The notes below the pieces were generated by a model. The model worked only from the letters and a program-made list of their open reading frames with translations. It ran no database searches and was not told the origin of the DNA. A DNA stretch of 58,762 nt from Acidobacteriota bacterium (GTDB lineage: Bacteria > Acidobacteriota > Blastocatellia > Pyrinomonadales > Pyrinomonadaceae), in NCBI GenBank assembly GCA_023391155.1, contig JAEWBM010000203.1:1-58762 (forward strand), in the 5' to 3' direction. The position numbers and the translations under genes were made by a program. Of the stretch, positions 44,111-52,558 are shown in pieces (within the stretch, counting starts at the first letter, position 1; each line of letters opens with the position of its first letter).

Positions 44111-44138
44111 CACCGCCGCGGAGGTTCGTTTATAAACG

Positions 44139-44178
44139 GCCACAGGGGGCTGCGAGGCGACGCTCCCTGTGGCACTTT
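44139..44178 (+). terminator. Terminator after the SurA-like gene
   Basis: GCCACAGGG (44139-44147) and CCCTGTGGC (44165-44173) form a nine-base-pair stem followed by ACTTTTG. It ends ten bases before the ABC-F start codon, so it may also affect that gene's leader. Confidence 0.65.
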
Positions 44179-44187
44179 TGTGTCCAA

Positions 44188-46089
44188 ATGCTTTTCCGGC
44201 TTTCAGACGTAACAAAATCTTTTGGCGGGACTGAGATCCTCCGCGGCGTTTCGTTCCAGATCAACCCTAATGAAAAGGTCGGGCTGGTCGGGCGAAACGG
44301 TTCGGGCAAGACCACGGTTTTCCGCATCGTTACCGGCACTGAATCACCCGATACCGGCGACGTCGTCAAGATGAACGGCCTCAAGCTGGGACTGCTTGAC
44401 CAGCATGTCGAGTTCAAAGAAGGCCGCACCGTCCACACCGCAGCGCTTTCGGCCTTCAAGCATCTCCAGGATATCGAGAGCGAGATGCGTCAGCTTGAGG
44501 AGCGGATGGCCACCGACCACTCCGACGCCGTAATGGACCGGTACGCAGACCTGCAGACTGCGTTCGAACAGGCGGATGGCTTCACTTACACGGCCCGGGC
44601 AGAAGCGATCCTGCTCGGTATGGGCTTTACCCGAGACACCTGGGACCTTAAGACGGAAAATCTGTCCGGCGGGCAGAAAAATCGGCTCGGGATGGTACGG
44701 CTGCTCCTTTCCGGGGCGGACGTCCTGCTTCTCGATGAGCCGACGAACCACCTTGACGTTAATGCGGTCGAGTGGCTCGAGCAGTTTCTCGGCGACTACG
44801 ACGGTGCATACGTCGTCATCAGCCATGACCGCTATTTCCTGGACCGCACGACCGAGCGGATCATCGAGATGGAGAACGGGCGGGCAGTCAATTACAAGGG
44901 CAATTACAGCGCTTTTCTTATTGAGCGTGAGCTTCGCCGTGAACAGCAACGTCGCGAGTACGAAAATCAACAGGCACTGATCGCCAAGACCCAGGAATTC
45001 ATCCGCCGCAACATCGAGGGGCAAAAGACCAAGCAGGCAAAGTCGCGACGCAACATGCTCGAGCGGATGGAGCGGGTCGATGCCGTGGCATCTGAGCGTT
45101 CGGGCGGGAATTTCGGATTGAAAAAGGTCGAACGCGCCGGGACCAACGTCCTGACGGTCGAGGAGCTAACTGTGGGCTACGGCGACACCGCCCTGGCTTC
45201 CGGCATCGATTTCACGCTGATGCGCGGCGAGGTGCTGGGCATCATCGGGGCGAACGGCACCGGCAAAACCACGCTGCTCAAGACCCTGCTCGGACAGATC
45301 CGCGAACTGGCGGGCGAAATTCGGTGGGGAACCAAGACCGATATCGGTTATTACGCACAAAACCTGGACGAGTTGGATGCCAGGAATGAGGTGATCCAGG
45401 AGATGCGTCGCATCGCTCCGCTTGCCGACAGCGGCGAGCTGCGTTCTTTTCTGGCGCGATTTCTCTTCATGGGGGAGGATGTCTTTAAGCGTGTCGGCGA
45501 CCTGTCGGGCGGCGAGAAGGGAAGGCTTGCCCTCGCAAAGCTGATCTATTCCCGTAAGAACGTCCTGATCCTTGATGAGCCCACGAACCACCTCGACATC
45601 CCGGCGCGTGAGGCTCTCGAGGCCGCGCTGGCCGAATACGACGGCACCATTATCACCGTCAGCCATGACCGTTTTTTCCTCGACAAGCTCGCGAGCCAGA
45701 TCTTAAGTTTCGACCCGGAAGGGAACGTGGATGTCTATTACGGCAATTACACGCAGTATCATGACTGGAAGGCAGAGCAGCCGCAGCGCGCCGTGAGTAC
45801 GCAGCAGTTAGCTACGCCCGTCTCGAGCGTTGATACGTCGATCGATAAAGAAGCGAGTGGGCTCTCAAAGAATCAACGCGAACGGCTTGAGAAAAGAATG
45901 TCCGAGATAGAACGGGAGATCGCAGAACTCGAGGAACGTTCGGCTGGGCTCTCGGAGGAGATGTCGAGCCCCGAGGCCGCTGCGGACCACGCTAAGTATG
46001 AACGGTTAAGCTCCGACTATCAGGATGTGGAGATCGAGACTGCTGAGCGTTACAAAGAGTGGGAGTCCATTTCCAAACAGCTCGGCTAA
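44188..46089 (+). CDS. ABC-F family ATPase (Uup/EttA type)
   Basis: 633 residues with two ABC domains and no membrane segment. First: GRNGSGKTT, LSGGQKNR, LLLDEPTNHLD. Second: GANGTGKTT, LSGGEKGR, LILDEPTNHLD. The linker (about 240-320) is the charged helical P-site tRNA-interaction motif region, and the last 80 residues form a coiled coil as in Uup. ABC-F proteins act on the ribosome, regulating elongation, or give antibiotic protection; Uup is the best match by length and tail. It overlaps the convergent guaB by four bases. Confidence 0.92.
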   Translation: MLFRLSDVTKSFGGTEILRGVSFQINPNEKVGLVGRNGSGKTTVFRIVTGTESPDTGDVVKMNGLKLGLLDQHVEFKEGRTVHTAALSAFKHLQDIESEMRQLEERMATDHSDAVMDRYADLQTAFEQADGFTYTARAEAILLGMGFTRDTWDLKTENLSGGQKNRLGMVRLLLSGADVLLLDEPTNHLDVNAVEWLEQFLGDYDGAYVVISHDRYFLDRTTERIIEMENGRAVNYKGNYSAFLIERELRREQQRREYENQQALIAKTQEFIRRNIEGQKTKQAKSRRNMLERMERVDAVASERSGGNFGLKKVERAGTNVLTVEELTVGYGDTALASGIDFTLMRGEVLGIIGANGTGKTTLLKTLLGQIRELAGEIRWGTKTDIGYYAQNLDELDARNEVIQEMRRIAPLADSGELRSFLARFLFMGEDVFKRVGDLSGGEKGRLALAKLIYSRKNVLILDEPTNHLDIPAREALEAALAEYDGTIITVSHDRFFLDKLASQILSFDPEGNVDVYYGNYTQYHDWKAEQPQRAVSTQQLATPVSSVDTSIDKEASGLSKNQRERLEKRMSEIEREIAELEERSAGLSEEMSSPEAAADHAKYERLSSDYQDVEIETAERYKEWESISKQLG

Positions 46090-47555
46090 CCTTCGATACG
46101 ATAATTCGGGGCCTCTTTCGTGATCGTGACATCGTGGACGTGCGATTCACGCAGGCCGGCTGAGGTGATCCGGACGAACTGTGCCTTGGTCTGCATCTCT
46201 TTAATATCCCGACATCCCGTGTATCCCATGCCGGCCTTGAGGCCCCCGACGAGCTGAGTCACCATATCTGCGACGGAGCCCTTAAACGCAACGCGGCCCT
46301 CGATGCCCTCCGGGACGAATTTTGAATCGGCGGTCGTTCCTTCCTGGGCATAGCGGTCGCTTGAGCCTTTTTTCATTGCCCCGATCGAACCCATACCGCG
46401 ATAGGTCTTGAAGTTGCGCCCCTGGAATAGAATGACCTCGCCCGGTGCTTCTTCCGTTCCCGCGAAAAGGGAACCGATCATAACGCAATCCGCACCCGCG
46501 GCGATCGCCTTTGCTACGTCGCCTGAAAACTTTACCCCGCCGTCAGCGATGATCGGAACTCCGGCGTCGCGGGCGACACCGACGGTTTCCATAATTGCCA
46601 TTATCTGCGGCACGCCGGCACCGGTCACGACACGCGTGGTGCATATCGATCCGGGCCCGATGCCGACCTTTACCGCATCAACGCCTGCGGAGATCAACTC
46701 GCGTGCGGCATCCGCTGTCGCGACGTTGCCGGCAATCAGTTCAAGCTCCGGAGCTTCGGCCTTGAGCTTTTTGACCGCTTCAAGCACCCGGGAGCTGTGC
46801 CCATGGGCAGTGTCGATGACGATCGCGTCAACCCGCGCATCTATCAACGCCTGGGCCCTTTCCATAAAATCGCCGGTTGCACCGATGGCCGCCGCGCATC
46901 TCAAGCGACCCAGCTCGTCCTTCGCTGCGTGCGGATATTTGATCGCCTTTTGAATGTCTTTAACCGTGATCAGCCCCTTCAGATGGCCGTCGTCATCGAC
47001 CACCAAAAGCTTTTCGATGCGGTGTTTTTGCAGTTTGACCTTGGCCTCGTCGAGCGTTGTGCCGACGGGCACGGTCACCAGCGGCTGCGGCGTCATTACT
47101 TCGGATACGGGAATATTGAATCGAGTCTCAAACCGGAGGTCGCGATTGGTGATAATTCCCACGAGCAGGCCCTCAGCATCGATCACCGGCACGCCACTGA
47201 TCTTGTAGCGCTCCATTATATTGAGGGCCTGCGAAACGAGGGCGGTCTGATCTATCGTCACCGGATCGACGATCATCCCCGATTCGCTCCGTTTTACCTT
47301 GTCGACCTCTTCGGCCTGTTCTTCGATAGTAAAGTTCTTGTGAATGACACCGATCCCGCCCTGCTGAGCAAGAGCGATGGCAAGGGAAGCCTCCGTGACC
47401 GTGTCCATCGCCGAGGAGCACAGCGGGATATTGAGCTTAATTCCGCGCGAAAAATGCGTTTTCGTATCGACCTCTCCGGGCAGCACCTCGGAGTAAGCCG
47501 GCACGAGCAGCACGTCGTCAAAGGTCAGTCCCTCTCGTATTTCATTGATCTGCAT
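46086..47555 (-). CDS. guaB: Inosine-5'-monophosphate dehydrogenase
   Basis: 489 residues, the normal length. N-terminal TIM-barrel part (GLTFDDVLLVPAYSEVLP), two CBS domains (about 95-210) and the catalytic loop GPGSICTTRVVTG with its active-site Cys. It oxidises IMP to XMP with NAD, the committed step to guanine nucleotides. Stop codons of guaB and the ABC-F gene overlap. Confidence 0.97.
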   Translation of the reverse strand: MQINEIREGLTFDDVLLVPAYSEVLPGEVDTKTHFSRGIKLNIPLCSSAMDTVTEASLAIALAQQGGIGVIHKNFTIEEQAEEVDKVKRSESGMIVDPVTIDQTALVSQALNIMERYKISGVPVIDAEGLLVGIITNRDLRFETRFNIPVSEVMTPQPLVTVPVGTTLDEAKVKLQKHRIEKLLVVDDDGHLKGLITVKDIQKAIKYPHAAKDELGRLRCAAAIGATGDFMERAQALIDARVDAIVIDTAHGHSSRVLEAVKKLKAEAPELELIAGNVATADAARELISAGVDAVKVGIGPGSICTTRVVTGAGVPQIMAIMETVGVARDAGVPIIADGGVKFSGDVAKAIAAGADCVMIGSLFAGTEEAPGEVILFQGRNFKTYRGMGSIGAMKKGSSDRYAQEGTTADSKFVPEGIEGRVAFKGSVADMVTQLVGGLKAGMGYTGCRDIKEMQTKAQFVRITSAGLRESHVHDVTITKEAPNYRIEG

Positions 47556-47599
47556 ATATAAGTTCGCTGCATGTCCGGCAATACCCGGCCGAATATTAC

Positions 47600-47627
47600 A
47601 AAAAAACCCGCAGCCGTTATCTGCGGG
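47600..47627 (-). terminator. Terminator after rodZ
   Basis: On the minus strand CCCGCAG and CTGCGGG form a perfect seven-base-pair stem around ATAACGG, followed by seven T. It lies between rodZ and guaB, so guaB has its own promoter. Confidence 0.85.
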
Positions 47628-47678
47628 CGCCTTTTATCGCTTTTTCAATCTCGCTCGTGTTCGCGTAACCGCCAAACA

Positions 47679-48695
47679 TTACTCGGGCGTCGCTCGGGGC
47701 GTCGGCGTAGCGTTTCCGACGACTATTACCCTCCGCGTCGGCAACGGTTCCGGCTTGTTTGCCGGCGTTGCGGTCCGCCGAGCTGTCGGAGTCGGTTTCG
47801 GCGTCGATCTTGCTACCGTCGGGGCCGCGGTCGGTGCGGGCGTCGAGGGCGCCGGAGTCGCAGTTGCCGTCTCGGCCGGCGTCGCTTCCGCCGACGAACG
47901 CTCCTCGGTGGCGTTCAAGTCACCCGATCTCCAGATCGCCTCCGCATTTTCTTTCGTTATTTCAAATGTGATTATGTTTCCGCGTTCCGGCGGTCCGGGC
48001 GGCGTTATCTCTTTGCCGTTCAGCGTTATAGCTACCATGTCCGCGAATCCGCGGTAATAGCTGAGTTTAACGCTCTCTTTCGCGGCGATCTCACGTGTTT
48101 CACCCGCTTTTACAACTTCGGTCCGTGTGGTCCCGTCGGCGATGGAGGTCAACGAAACGTTCTCTTTCTGCGGGGTGAAAGCCACCTTTAGTTCGCTGAA
48201 GTCAGGTACTGTCGTATTAGCAGTATCGGGTTCCGTGGCGGTATTACTGTTCGCGGCCGTATTGACGGTTGATGTGTTCGCCTGCGGAGTGTCGGGCTGA
48301 TTCTGCAGATAGTTAACTATAAAGAGCACCCCGCCCGTCATCAGTGCCAGTATGATCCCCGCAAAAATGATCGTCGGTATCATCGAACCCGAACGGTCAT
48401 CCGTCAAAACTTCCGGACGGTAGCCTTTGTTGATCCCCTCGTTCGAGCGGCCCTCGGTCTCTGCTACGATCTTTGCATAATCCTGCAGCGCCTCGGTCTC
48501 GTCGACACCGATAAACCTCGCATAAGATTTAACGAAGCCCTTATTAAATATGCCGCCAGGCAGCGGCTTGTAGTCATCGTTCTCGATCGATTCCAGGTAT
48601 AAAGAGGAGATCCGCGTCTGTTCGGCGACCTCGCTCAATGATATACCTCGCTCCTCGCGAGCCTGTCGCAATTTTTCTCCGAGAGTCAATGACAT
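47679..48695 (-). CDS. rodZ: RodZ-like cell-shape protein
   Basis: 338 residues from the ATG at 48695; an upstream start at 48737 adds 14 residues outside the fold. An Xre-type helix-turn-helix (SLTLGEKLRQAREERGISLSEVAEQTRIS) occupies about 2-70, as in RodZ where it binds MreB. A membrane helix lies near 117-140, an Asn/Thr/Ala-rich linker follows, then a DUF4115-type beta domain (about 165-265) and an 70-residue Pro/Thr/Ala-rich tail. No mre gene is close by. Confidence 0.88.
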   Translation of the reverse strand: MSLTLGEKLRQAREERGISLSEVAEQTRISSLYLESIENDDYKPLPGGIFNKGFVKSYARFIGVDETEALQDYAKIVAETEGRSNEGINKGYRPEVLTDDRSGSMIPTIIFAGIILALMTGGVLFIVNYLQNQPDTPQANTSTVNTAANSNTATEPDTANTTVPDFSELKVAFTPQKENVSLTSIADGTTRTEVVKAGETREIAAKESVKLSYYRGFADMVAITLNGKEITPPGPPERGNIITFEITKENAEAIWRSGDLNATEERSSAEATPAETATATPAPSTPAPTAAPTVARSTPKPTPTARRTATPANKPEPLPTRRVIVVGNATPTPRATPE

Positions 48696-48814
48696 GTTTA
48701 CTTGATTTACTGCCGCCGAAACAGGGCCTGACCGCAAGTCTGTAAACTTGAAATATAGCCCTCGCGGGCGGAAAATGTCAATTCTGAGCCATTTCTTTAT
48801 TCCTTGAGTATGGC

Positions 48815-48844
48815 TTGATTAAACGCGGCAACGCGTGATACGTT
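48815..48844 (+). promoter_or_regulatory. Possible promoter of the microcompartment operon
   Basis: TTGATT (48815-48820) and TACGTT (48839-48844) lie 18 bases apart; the spacer contains an ACGCG...CGCGT inverted repeat that could be an operator. The -10 is poor, so this is a weak call. Confidence 0.3.
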
Positions 48845-48902
48845 TAGAAATCGTTCAGCTCTCAGATCTCAAAAATCCGGGAAAATAAGTGAGGAACTGC
48901 TA

Positions 48903-49301
48903 ATGAGTTTAGAAGCTCTCGGGATGGTGGAAACCAAAGGATTCGTCGGCGCCGTCGAGGCGGCCGATGCGATGGTCAAGGCCGCGAATGTCCAACTGGT
49001 CGGCAAAGAGTATATCGGTGCCGGCTATGTCACGATATTCGTCCGCGGCGATGTCGGTGCCGTTAAGGCAGCGACCGATGCCGGGGCAGCCGCAGCCCGG
49101 CGTGTAGGCGAATTGATCAGCGTCCACGTCATCCCCAGGCCGCACAACGAGGTCGAACGAGTGCTTCCGAAAGGCGGCAATATCGGCCGCAGCCCCGATG
49201 AACGCTCGCTCGGCGGCGGAGGCGGTAAGCAGCTTAGCTCCGGCGCGGCCGGAAGTTCTTCGGTCTCGGAAAACGATCGGAGCAAATCTAAGACGAAATA
49301 G
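48903..49301 (+). CDS. Microcompartment shell protein, BMC-H (PduA/EutM type)
   Basis: 132 residues. About 4-90 is a single BMC domain very close to PduA/EutM: EALGMVETKGFVGAVEAADAMVKAAN, then the VRGDVGAVKAATDAGAAAA helix and the HVIPRPHNEVERVLPKG end. The pore loop reads Y-I-G-A-G at 37-41, with Ala in place of the usual Ser. A 40-residue Gly/Ser-rich, charged tail follows. Such proteins form the flat hexagonal tiles of protein-walled organelles. A ribosome site (GTGAGGAACTGCTA) precedes the ATG. First of five closely packed genes ending at 52499. Confidence 0.95.
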   Translation: MSLEALGMVETKGFVGAVEAADAMVKAANVQLVGKEYIGAGYVTIFVRGDVGAVKAATDAGAAAARRVGELISVHVIPRPHNEVERVLPKGGNIGRSPDERSLGGGGGKQLSSGAAGSSSVSENDRSKSKTK

Positions 49302-49355
49302 TTCTCCCCGCTGTCGAGCGGGAATGGCCCTCCGGATTAGTCAGGGCAGGGACCG

Positions 49356-51095
49356 ATGGGTGATAAAGACACGGTTGCACAACAGGAAGCACAAGATGCT
49401 GTTGCGGCAGCGGCCCGGGCGTTTCGCGCCGTTTCCAAATTTGACCAAGACAAGATAGATGCTAGTTGCGAGGCGATGGCCGCCGCGGCTCTGCGCGATT
49501 CTGCACGGCTTGGCCTACTCGCGCATGAAGAGACGGGCTTTGGCCGTGCCGAGGACAAGCGTGAAAAGAATCGCTTCGCTGCCGAAGACGTCTGGAACCA
49601 CTTCCGCCCGATGCGGACGGTCGGGATCCTGAACGACAACGGCCCCGTAGTTGAGATCGCGTCGCCCCGCGGCGTCGTCGCCGGCATCGTACCTTCGACC
49701 AATCCGACATCCACAGCCATTTTTAAGATCATTATCGCGATCAAATCGCGAAATGCGATCGTTCTGTCGCCGCACCCCTCAGCGGCGCGCTGCATTGCGG
49801 AAACCGCCCGTGTTATGAAGGAGGCCGGCATCGCGGCGGGACTGCCGCCGGACGCGATCCAGTGCCTGACAAAACCGACCATCGACGGGACCGAGACGCT
49901 TATGAGCCATCGGGACACAGCGGTTATCCTGGCGACCGGCGGCATCGGCCTTGTCCGGGCAGCTTATTCATCCGGCAAACCCGCATTCGGCGTCGGGCCC
50001 GGCAATGTGCCTGTCTTTATTGAGCGCTCGGCCGATGTGCGCAAAGCTGTGGCCGATATCCTGACGGGAACGTGCTTTGACAACGGCACTATCTGCGCAT
50101 CTGAGCAGGCTGTTGTTGCCGATGCGCCGATCGCCGCACGCGTTCGCGAAGAATTTGAACGACAGGGCGGCCATTTCCTTTCGCCCCAGGAGGCCGAAGC
50201 GGTCGGCAAGATCCTGGTCACGGATAAACGCACGCTCAATCCATCAATAGTGGGGCGTCCCGCCGAGTTCATCGCCGATCTGGCCGGCATAAAGATCCCG
50301 GCGGGCACCCGATGCCTTCTGGCAGATACTGCGGGCGTCGGACGCGACCATCCCTGGTCGATCGAAAAACTCTCGCCGACCCTGGCGTTCTACGTTGAGG
50401 ATGGGATCGACGCGGCAGCGGCCCGTTGCGACGAGATACTCCATTTCGGCGGAATGGGCCACACGGCGGGAATGCACACGGCAAACCGCGAGGCGGCCAT
50501 CCGCTATGGCGAAGCAATGCCGGCGTCGCGGGTCATCATCAACTCCCCGACGACGCACGGCGCGATAGGCCTCTCGACGGGGCTTCCGCCTTCGATGACG
50601 CTTGGCTGCGGTTCATGGGGCGGCAACGTGACCTCAGACAATGTCTCGCCCATCCACTTGCTCGATATAAAGCGAGTGGCATTTGAGACAAAGCCGGTGA
50701 ATGCCCCGAAAGCTTCTGAACAAGCAATGGGCACGGGACAAAGGAAGCGGCCCATTCGGCGGGAAGATGTCGCGGCGATCGTTGACCAATTCCTGAGCAA
50801 AAAGCTCGCCGAAATGCCGGAGAAGCCGCAAGAGCCCACGGCAAAGGCACCCGAACCGCCGCCTGTTGAAGCACTGACTGCGCCGGAATCGCCGGTCCGG
50901 ACCGTAATTCATGAACTTCGGACCACTCCCGCGGACGCTAACGGTGCAGACCGAACGCCGGTGGATTTCGTCAGCGAGTCGGACGTCCGGGATGCTATTG
51001 CGAAAGGCCGCAAGATCTATATCACTTCGAAGACGATCCTTACACCCTCCGCTCGCGACCTCGGCGAGGAAAAAGAGGTGTTCGCCCGCGCTTAG
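49356..51095 (+). CDS. Acylating aldehyde dehydrogenase with microcompartment targeting tail
   Basis: 579 residues. About 1-455 is a CoA-acylating aldehyde dehydrogenase of the AdhE-N/EutE/PduP/SauS group: PRGVVAGIVPSTNPTSTAIFK, LATGGIGLVRAAYSSGKPAFGVGPGN and the nucleophile Cys247 in DNGTICASEQ. It converts an aldehyde, NAD and CoA to an acyl-CoA. Residues about 468-489 (REDVAAIVDQFLSKKLAEM) form an amphipathic helix like a shell-encapsulation peptide. After a Pro-rich linker, 536-579 has a second module ending KTILTPSARDLGEEKEVFARA, which resembles the short N-terminal segment of EutT/EutQ-type compartment proteins. Substrate unknown. It lies between the shell gene and a VWA gene five bases downstream. 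Confidence 0.9.
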   Translation: MGDKDTVAQQEAQDAVAAAARAFRAVSKFDQDKIDASCEAMAAAALRDSARLGLLAHEETGFGRAEDKREKNRFAAEDVWNHFRPMRTVGILNDNGPVVEIASPRGVVAGIVPSTNPTSTAIFKIIIAIKSRNAIVLSPHPSAARCIAETARVMKEAGIAAGLPPDAIQCLTKPTIDGTETLMSHRDTAVILATGGIGLVRAAYSSGKPAFGVGPGNVPVFIERSADVRKAVADILTGTCFDNGTICASEQAVVADAPIAARVREEFERQGGHFLSPQEAEAVGKILVTDKRTLNPSIVGRPAEFIADLAGIKIPAGTRCLLADTAGVGRDHPWSIEKLSPTLAFYVEDGIDAAAARCDEILHFGGMGHTAGMHTANREAAIRYGEAMPASRVIINSPTTHGAIGLSTGLPPSMTLGCGSWGGNVTSDNVSPIHLLDIKRVAFETKPVNAPKASEQAMGTGQRKRPIRREDVAAIVDQFLSKKLAEMPEKPQEPTAKAPEPPPVEALTAPESPVRTVIHELRTTPADANGADRTPVDFVSESDVRDAIAKGRKIYITSKTILTPSARDLGEEKEVFARA

Positions 51096-51100
51096 GCTCA

Positions 51101-51733
51101 ATGCTGAGACTCCTTATCTTTTCGATTTTTATCGCCGGCGGGATCATTTCCGCCGCCGGACAATCCGACGAAACATCGGAACCGGGGCCGGACCGGTTCG
51201 TTTACGGTATAGTCGTGAACAATTCGGGCACATTTCGCATCGGGCTGGAACGGGCCGTGGGGGTATTGGCGAAAGTGGCTGAAGCGAACAGCGAAACCGA
51301 TTCCGCATTCGTGATCACATATGCCGGTGCGGACAAGATAAGGCTGCGGCAGGAATCGACGGACGACAGCCTGGAACTTGCCGATGCGATCTTGAATCTC
51401 TATGCCGAAGCGGGAAGCGGTGCACTGCTTGACGCCATCCGGCTTGGTGCCGAGCAGCTCATCGCCGGGCGAGCGTCCGCTGACGGCCATCTATCGCTGG
51501 TGATCGCGACCGACGGAGACGCTCGCGACAGTGCTGCAAAGCCGGACGAACTGCTAAAATACCTTCTAGAGAATCGCGTCCGTTTGCATGTGCTGGTCAT
51601 AGCGGACGCAAGATCGAAACACGACGCTCTCGACCGCCTCATACGCGGTACGGGCGGCAAAAAATATATGGTTGCCGGTGATCCCGACGCACTCGCCGCG
51701 GAGATCGCGCGGGACATCAGGGCAAAAGATTGA
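51101..51733 (+). CDS. Exported VWA-like protein with degenerate metal site
   Basis: 210 residues with a signal peptide (about 1-20, ending SAAGQ). The rest has a VWA-like pattern: YGIVVNNSGTFRIGLERAVGVL where DxSxS should be, GSGALLDAIRLG where the loop Thr should be, and LVIATDGDARDS. The first Asp of the metal site is Asn and the loop Thr is missing, so cation-dependent binding is doubtful. It aligns best with the VWA proteins of this window. It starts five bases after the dehydrogenase and its TGA overlaps the next ATG, so it is firmly in the microcompartment operon although its product should be outside the cytoplasm. Confidence 0.75.
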   Translation: MLRLLIFSIFIAGGIISAAGQSDETSEPGPDRFVYGIVVNNSGTFRIGLERAVGVLAKVAEANSETDSAFVITYAGADKIRLRQESTDDSLELADAILNLYAEAGSGALLDAIRLGAEQLIAGRASADGHLSLVIATDGDARDSAAKPDELLKYLLENRVRLHVLVIADARSKHDALDRLIRGTGGKKYMVAGDPDALAAEIARDIRAKD

Positions 51734-52161
51734 TGGCAGGATCGGCTGTTACAGGGGTGGAATGTGAGAAGTGCGGGGTCGAGGTCCGCACCGGCTCCGC
51801 GTTTTGCTACAATTGCGGCGCACCGGTCGGCGGCGATAACGGCACGGCCGCCGCGAGCAATGCTGACCGCTCCGGTGGGCTCAGTGCGCCGGCGATCCCT
51901 ATGCCTACCGAGCCGCCGCCCGAGATCAAGGTGCCGCCGCCGGCCGATAAGCCGGCAAAACCGAGACTCGATGAGGCAAAGCTAGAACCCGCGCCGCCGG
52001 CACCGCCCGTCCGCAAACGGGGACGGCGTCCGCGGCCCGAACCGAGGCTTGTCGAGGTAGTTTGGGAAGAGCGCGGGCAATCCTGGGGATTCATCGTTGG
52101 GGCGATCGTACTGGTCAGCATTGCGCTGGCAATCGTTTTGCTGGCCGTTTATCTGAAATAG
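51733..52161 (+). CDS. Zinc-ribbon protein with C-terminal membrane anchor
   Basis: 142 residues from the ATG at 51733, which overlaps the previous stop (TGATG). A short zinc ribbon has C11/C14 and C25/C28. A Pro/Lys/Glu-rich linker with PPPEIKVPPPADKPAK follows, then a basic patch (RKRGRRPRPEPR) and a single C-terminal membrane helix (about 118-140). The ribbon therefore faces the cytoplasm as a tail-anchored protein, if orientation follows the basic patch. Function unknown. It lies between the VWA gene and the second shell gene, so it could link the compartment to the membrane (speculative). Confidence 0.75.
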   Translation: MAGSAVTGVECEKCGVEVRTGSAFCYNCGAPVGGDNGTAAASNADRSGGLSAPAIPMPTEPPPEIKVPPPADKPAKPRLDEAKLEPAPPAPPVRKRGRRPRPEPRLVEVVWEERGQSWGFIVGAIVLVSIALAIVLLAVYLK

Positions 52162-52178
52162 TCCGCTTGAGGTTCAAT

Positions 52179-52499
52179 ATGCAGGCACTTGGAATGGTCG
52201 AATGTTTCGGGCTCGTGGCTATGATCGAGGCGGCGGATGCAATGGTAAAGGCCGCTAACGTCGAGCTTGTCGGCTATGAAAAGGTGGATGCGGGCCTTGT
52301 CACCGCGATCGTCAGAGGCGAGGTCGGGGCCGTAAAAGCTGCAGTCGATGCCGGTGCAGCAGCCGCGCGGCGTGTCGGCACGGTCACCGCGGTTCATGTC
52401 ATCCCACGGCCGCACTCCGAGGTCGATGACGGCATTCCCGTTCTTGCGACCGGCGAGACGAACCGCAAGAAAATTTCAGGGTCAGTCCCTGAGCGGTAG
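52179..52499 (+). CDS. Microcompartment shell protein, BMC-H (second copy)
   Basis: 106 residues from the ATG at 52179; frames upstream run through the previous gene. Its BMC domain is highly similar to the first shell protein (IEAADAMVKAANVELVGYE, VKAAVDAGAAAARRVG, HVIPRPHSEV). The pore-loop region reads K-V-D-A-G at 35-39, putting an acidic residue where PduA and the first copy have Gly, so pore selectivity probably differs. It starts 17 bases after the zinc-ribbon gene and closes the operon. Confidence 0.93.
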   Translation: MQALGMVECFGLVAMIEAADAMVKAANVELVGYEKVDAGLVTAIVRGEVGAVKAAVDAGAAAARRVGTVTAVHVIPRPHSEVDDGIPVLATGETNRKKISGSVPER

Positions 52500-52512
52500 C
52501 CGCCATTTAATA

Positions 52513-52537
52513 GAAAAGGCTGCCCATTCGGACAGCC
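52513..52537 (-). terminator. Terminator of the tandem VWA genes
   Basis: On the minus strand GGCTGTCC and GGGCAGCC form a stem (one mismatch) around GAAT, followed by TTTTC. It lies between the convergent shell and VWA genes; in the plus direction it lacks a T run. Confidence 0.7.
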
Positions 52538-52558
52538 GCAAGATTCAAAATTATTCAG

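Noticed and set aside
49356..51095. Reading the dehydrogenase as full AdhE
   Set aside because: The C-terminal iron-dependent alcohol dehydrogenase half is absent; only the acylating aldehyde dehydrogenase and tail modules are present.
52062..52178. Upstream extension of the second shell protein
   Set aside because: The added residues overlap the zinc-ribbon gene in another frame and do not resemble a BMC N-terminus; the ATG at 52179 gives the normal start.
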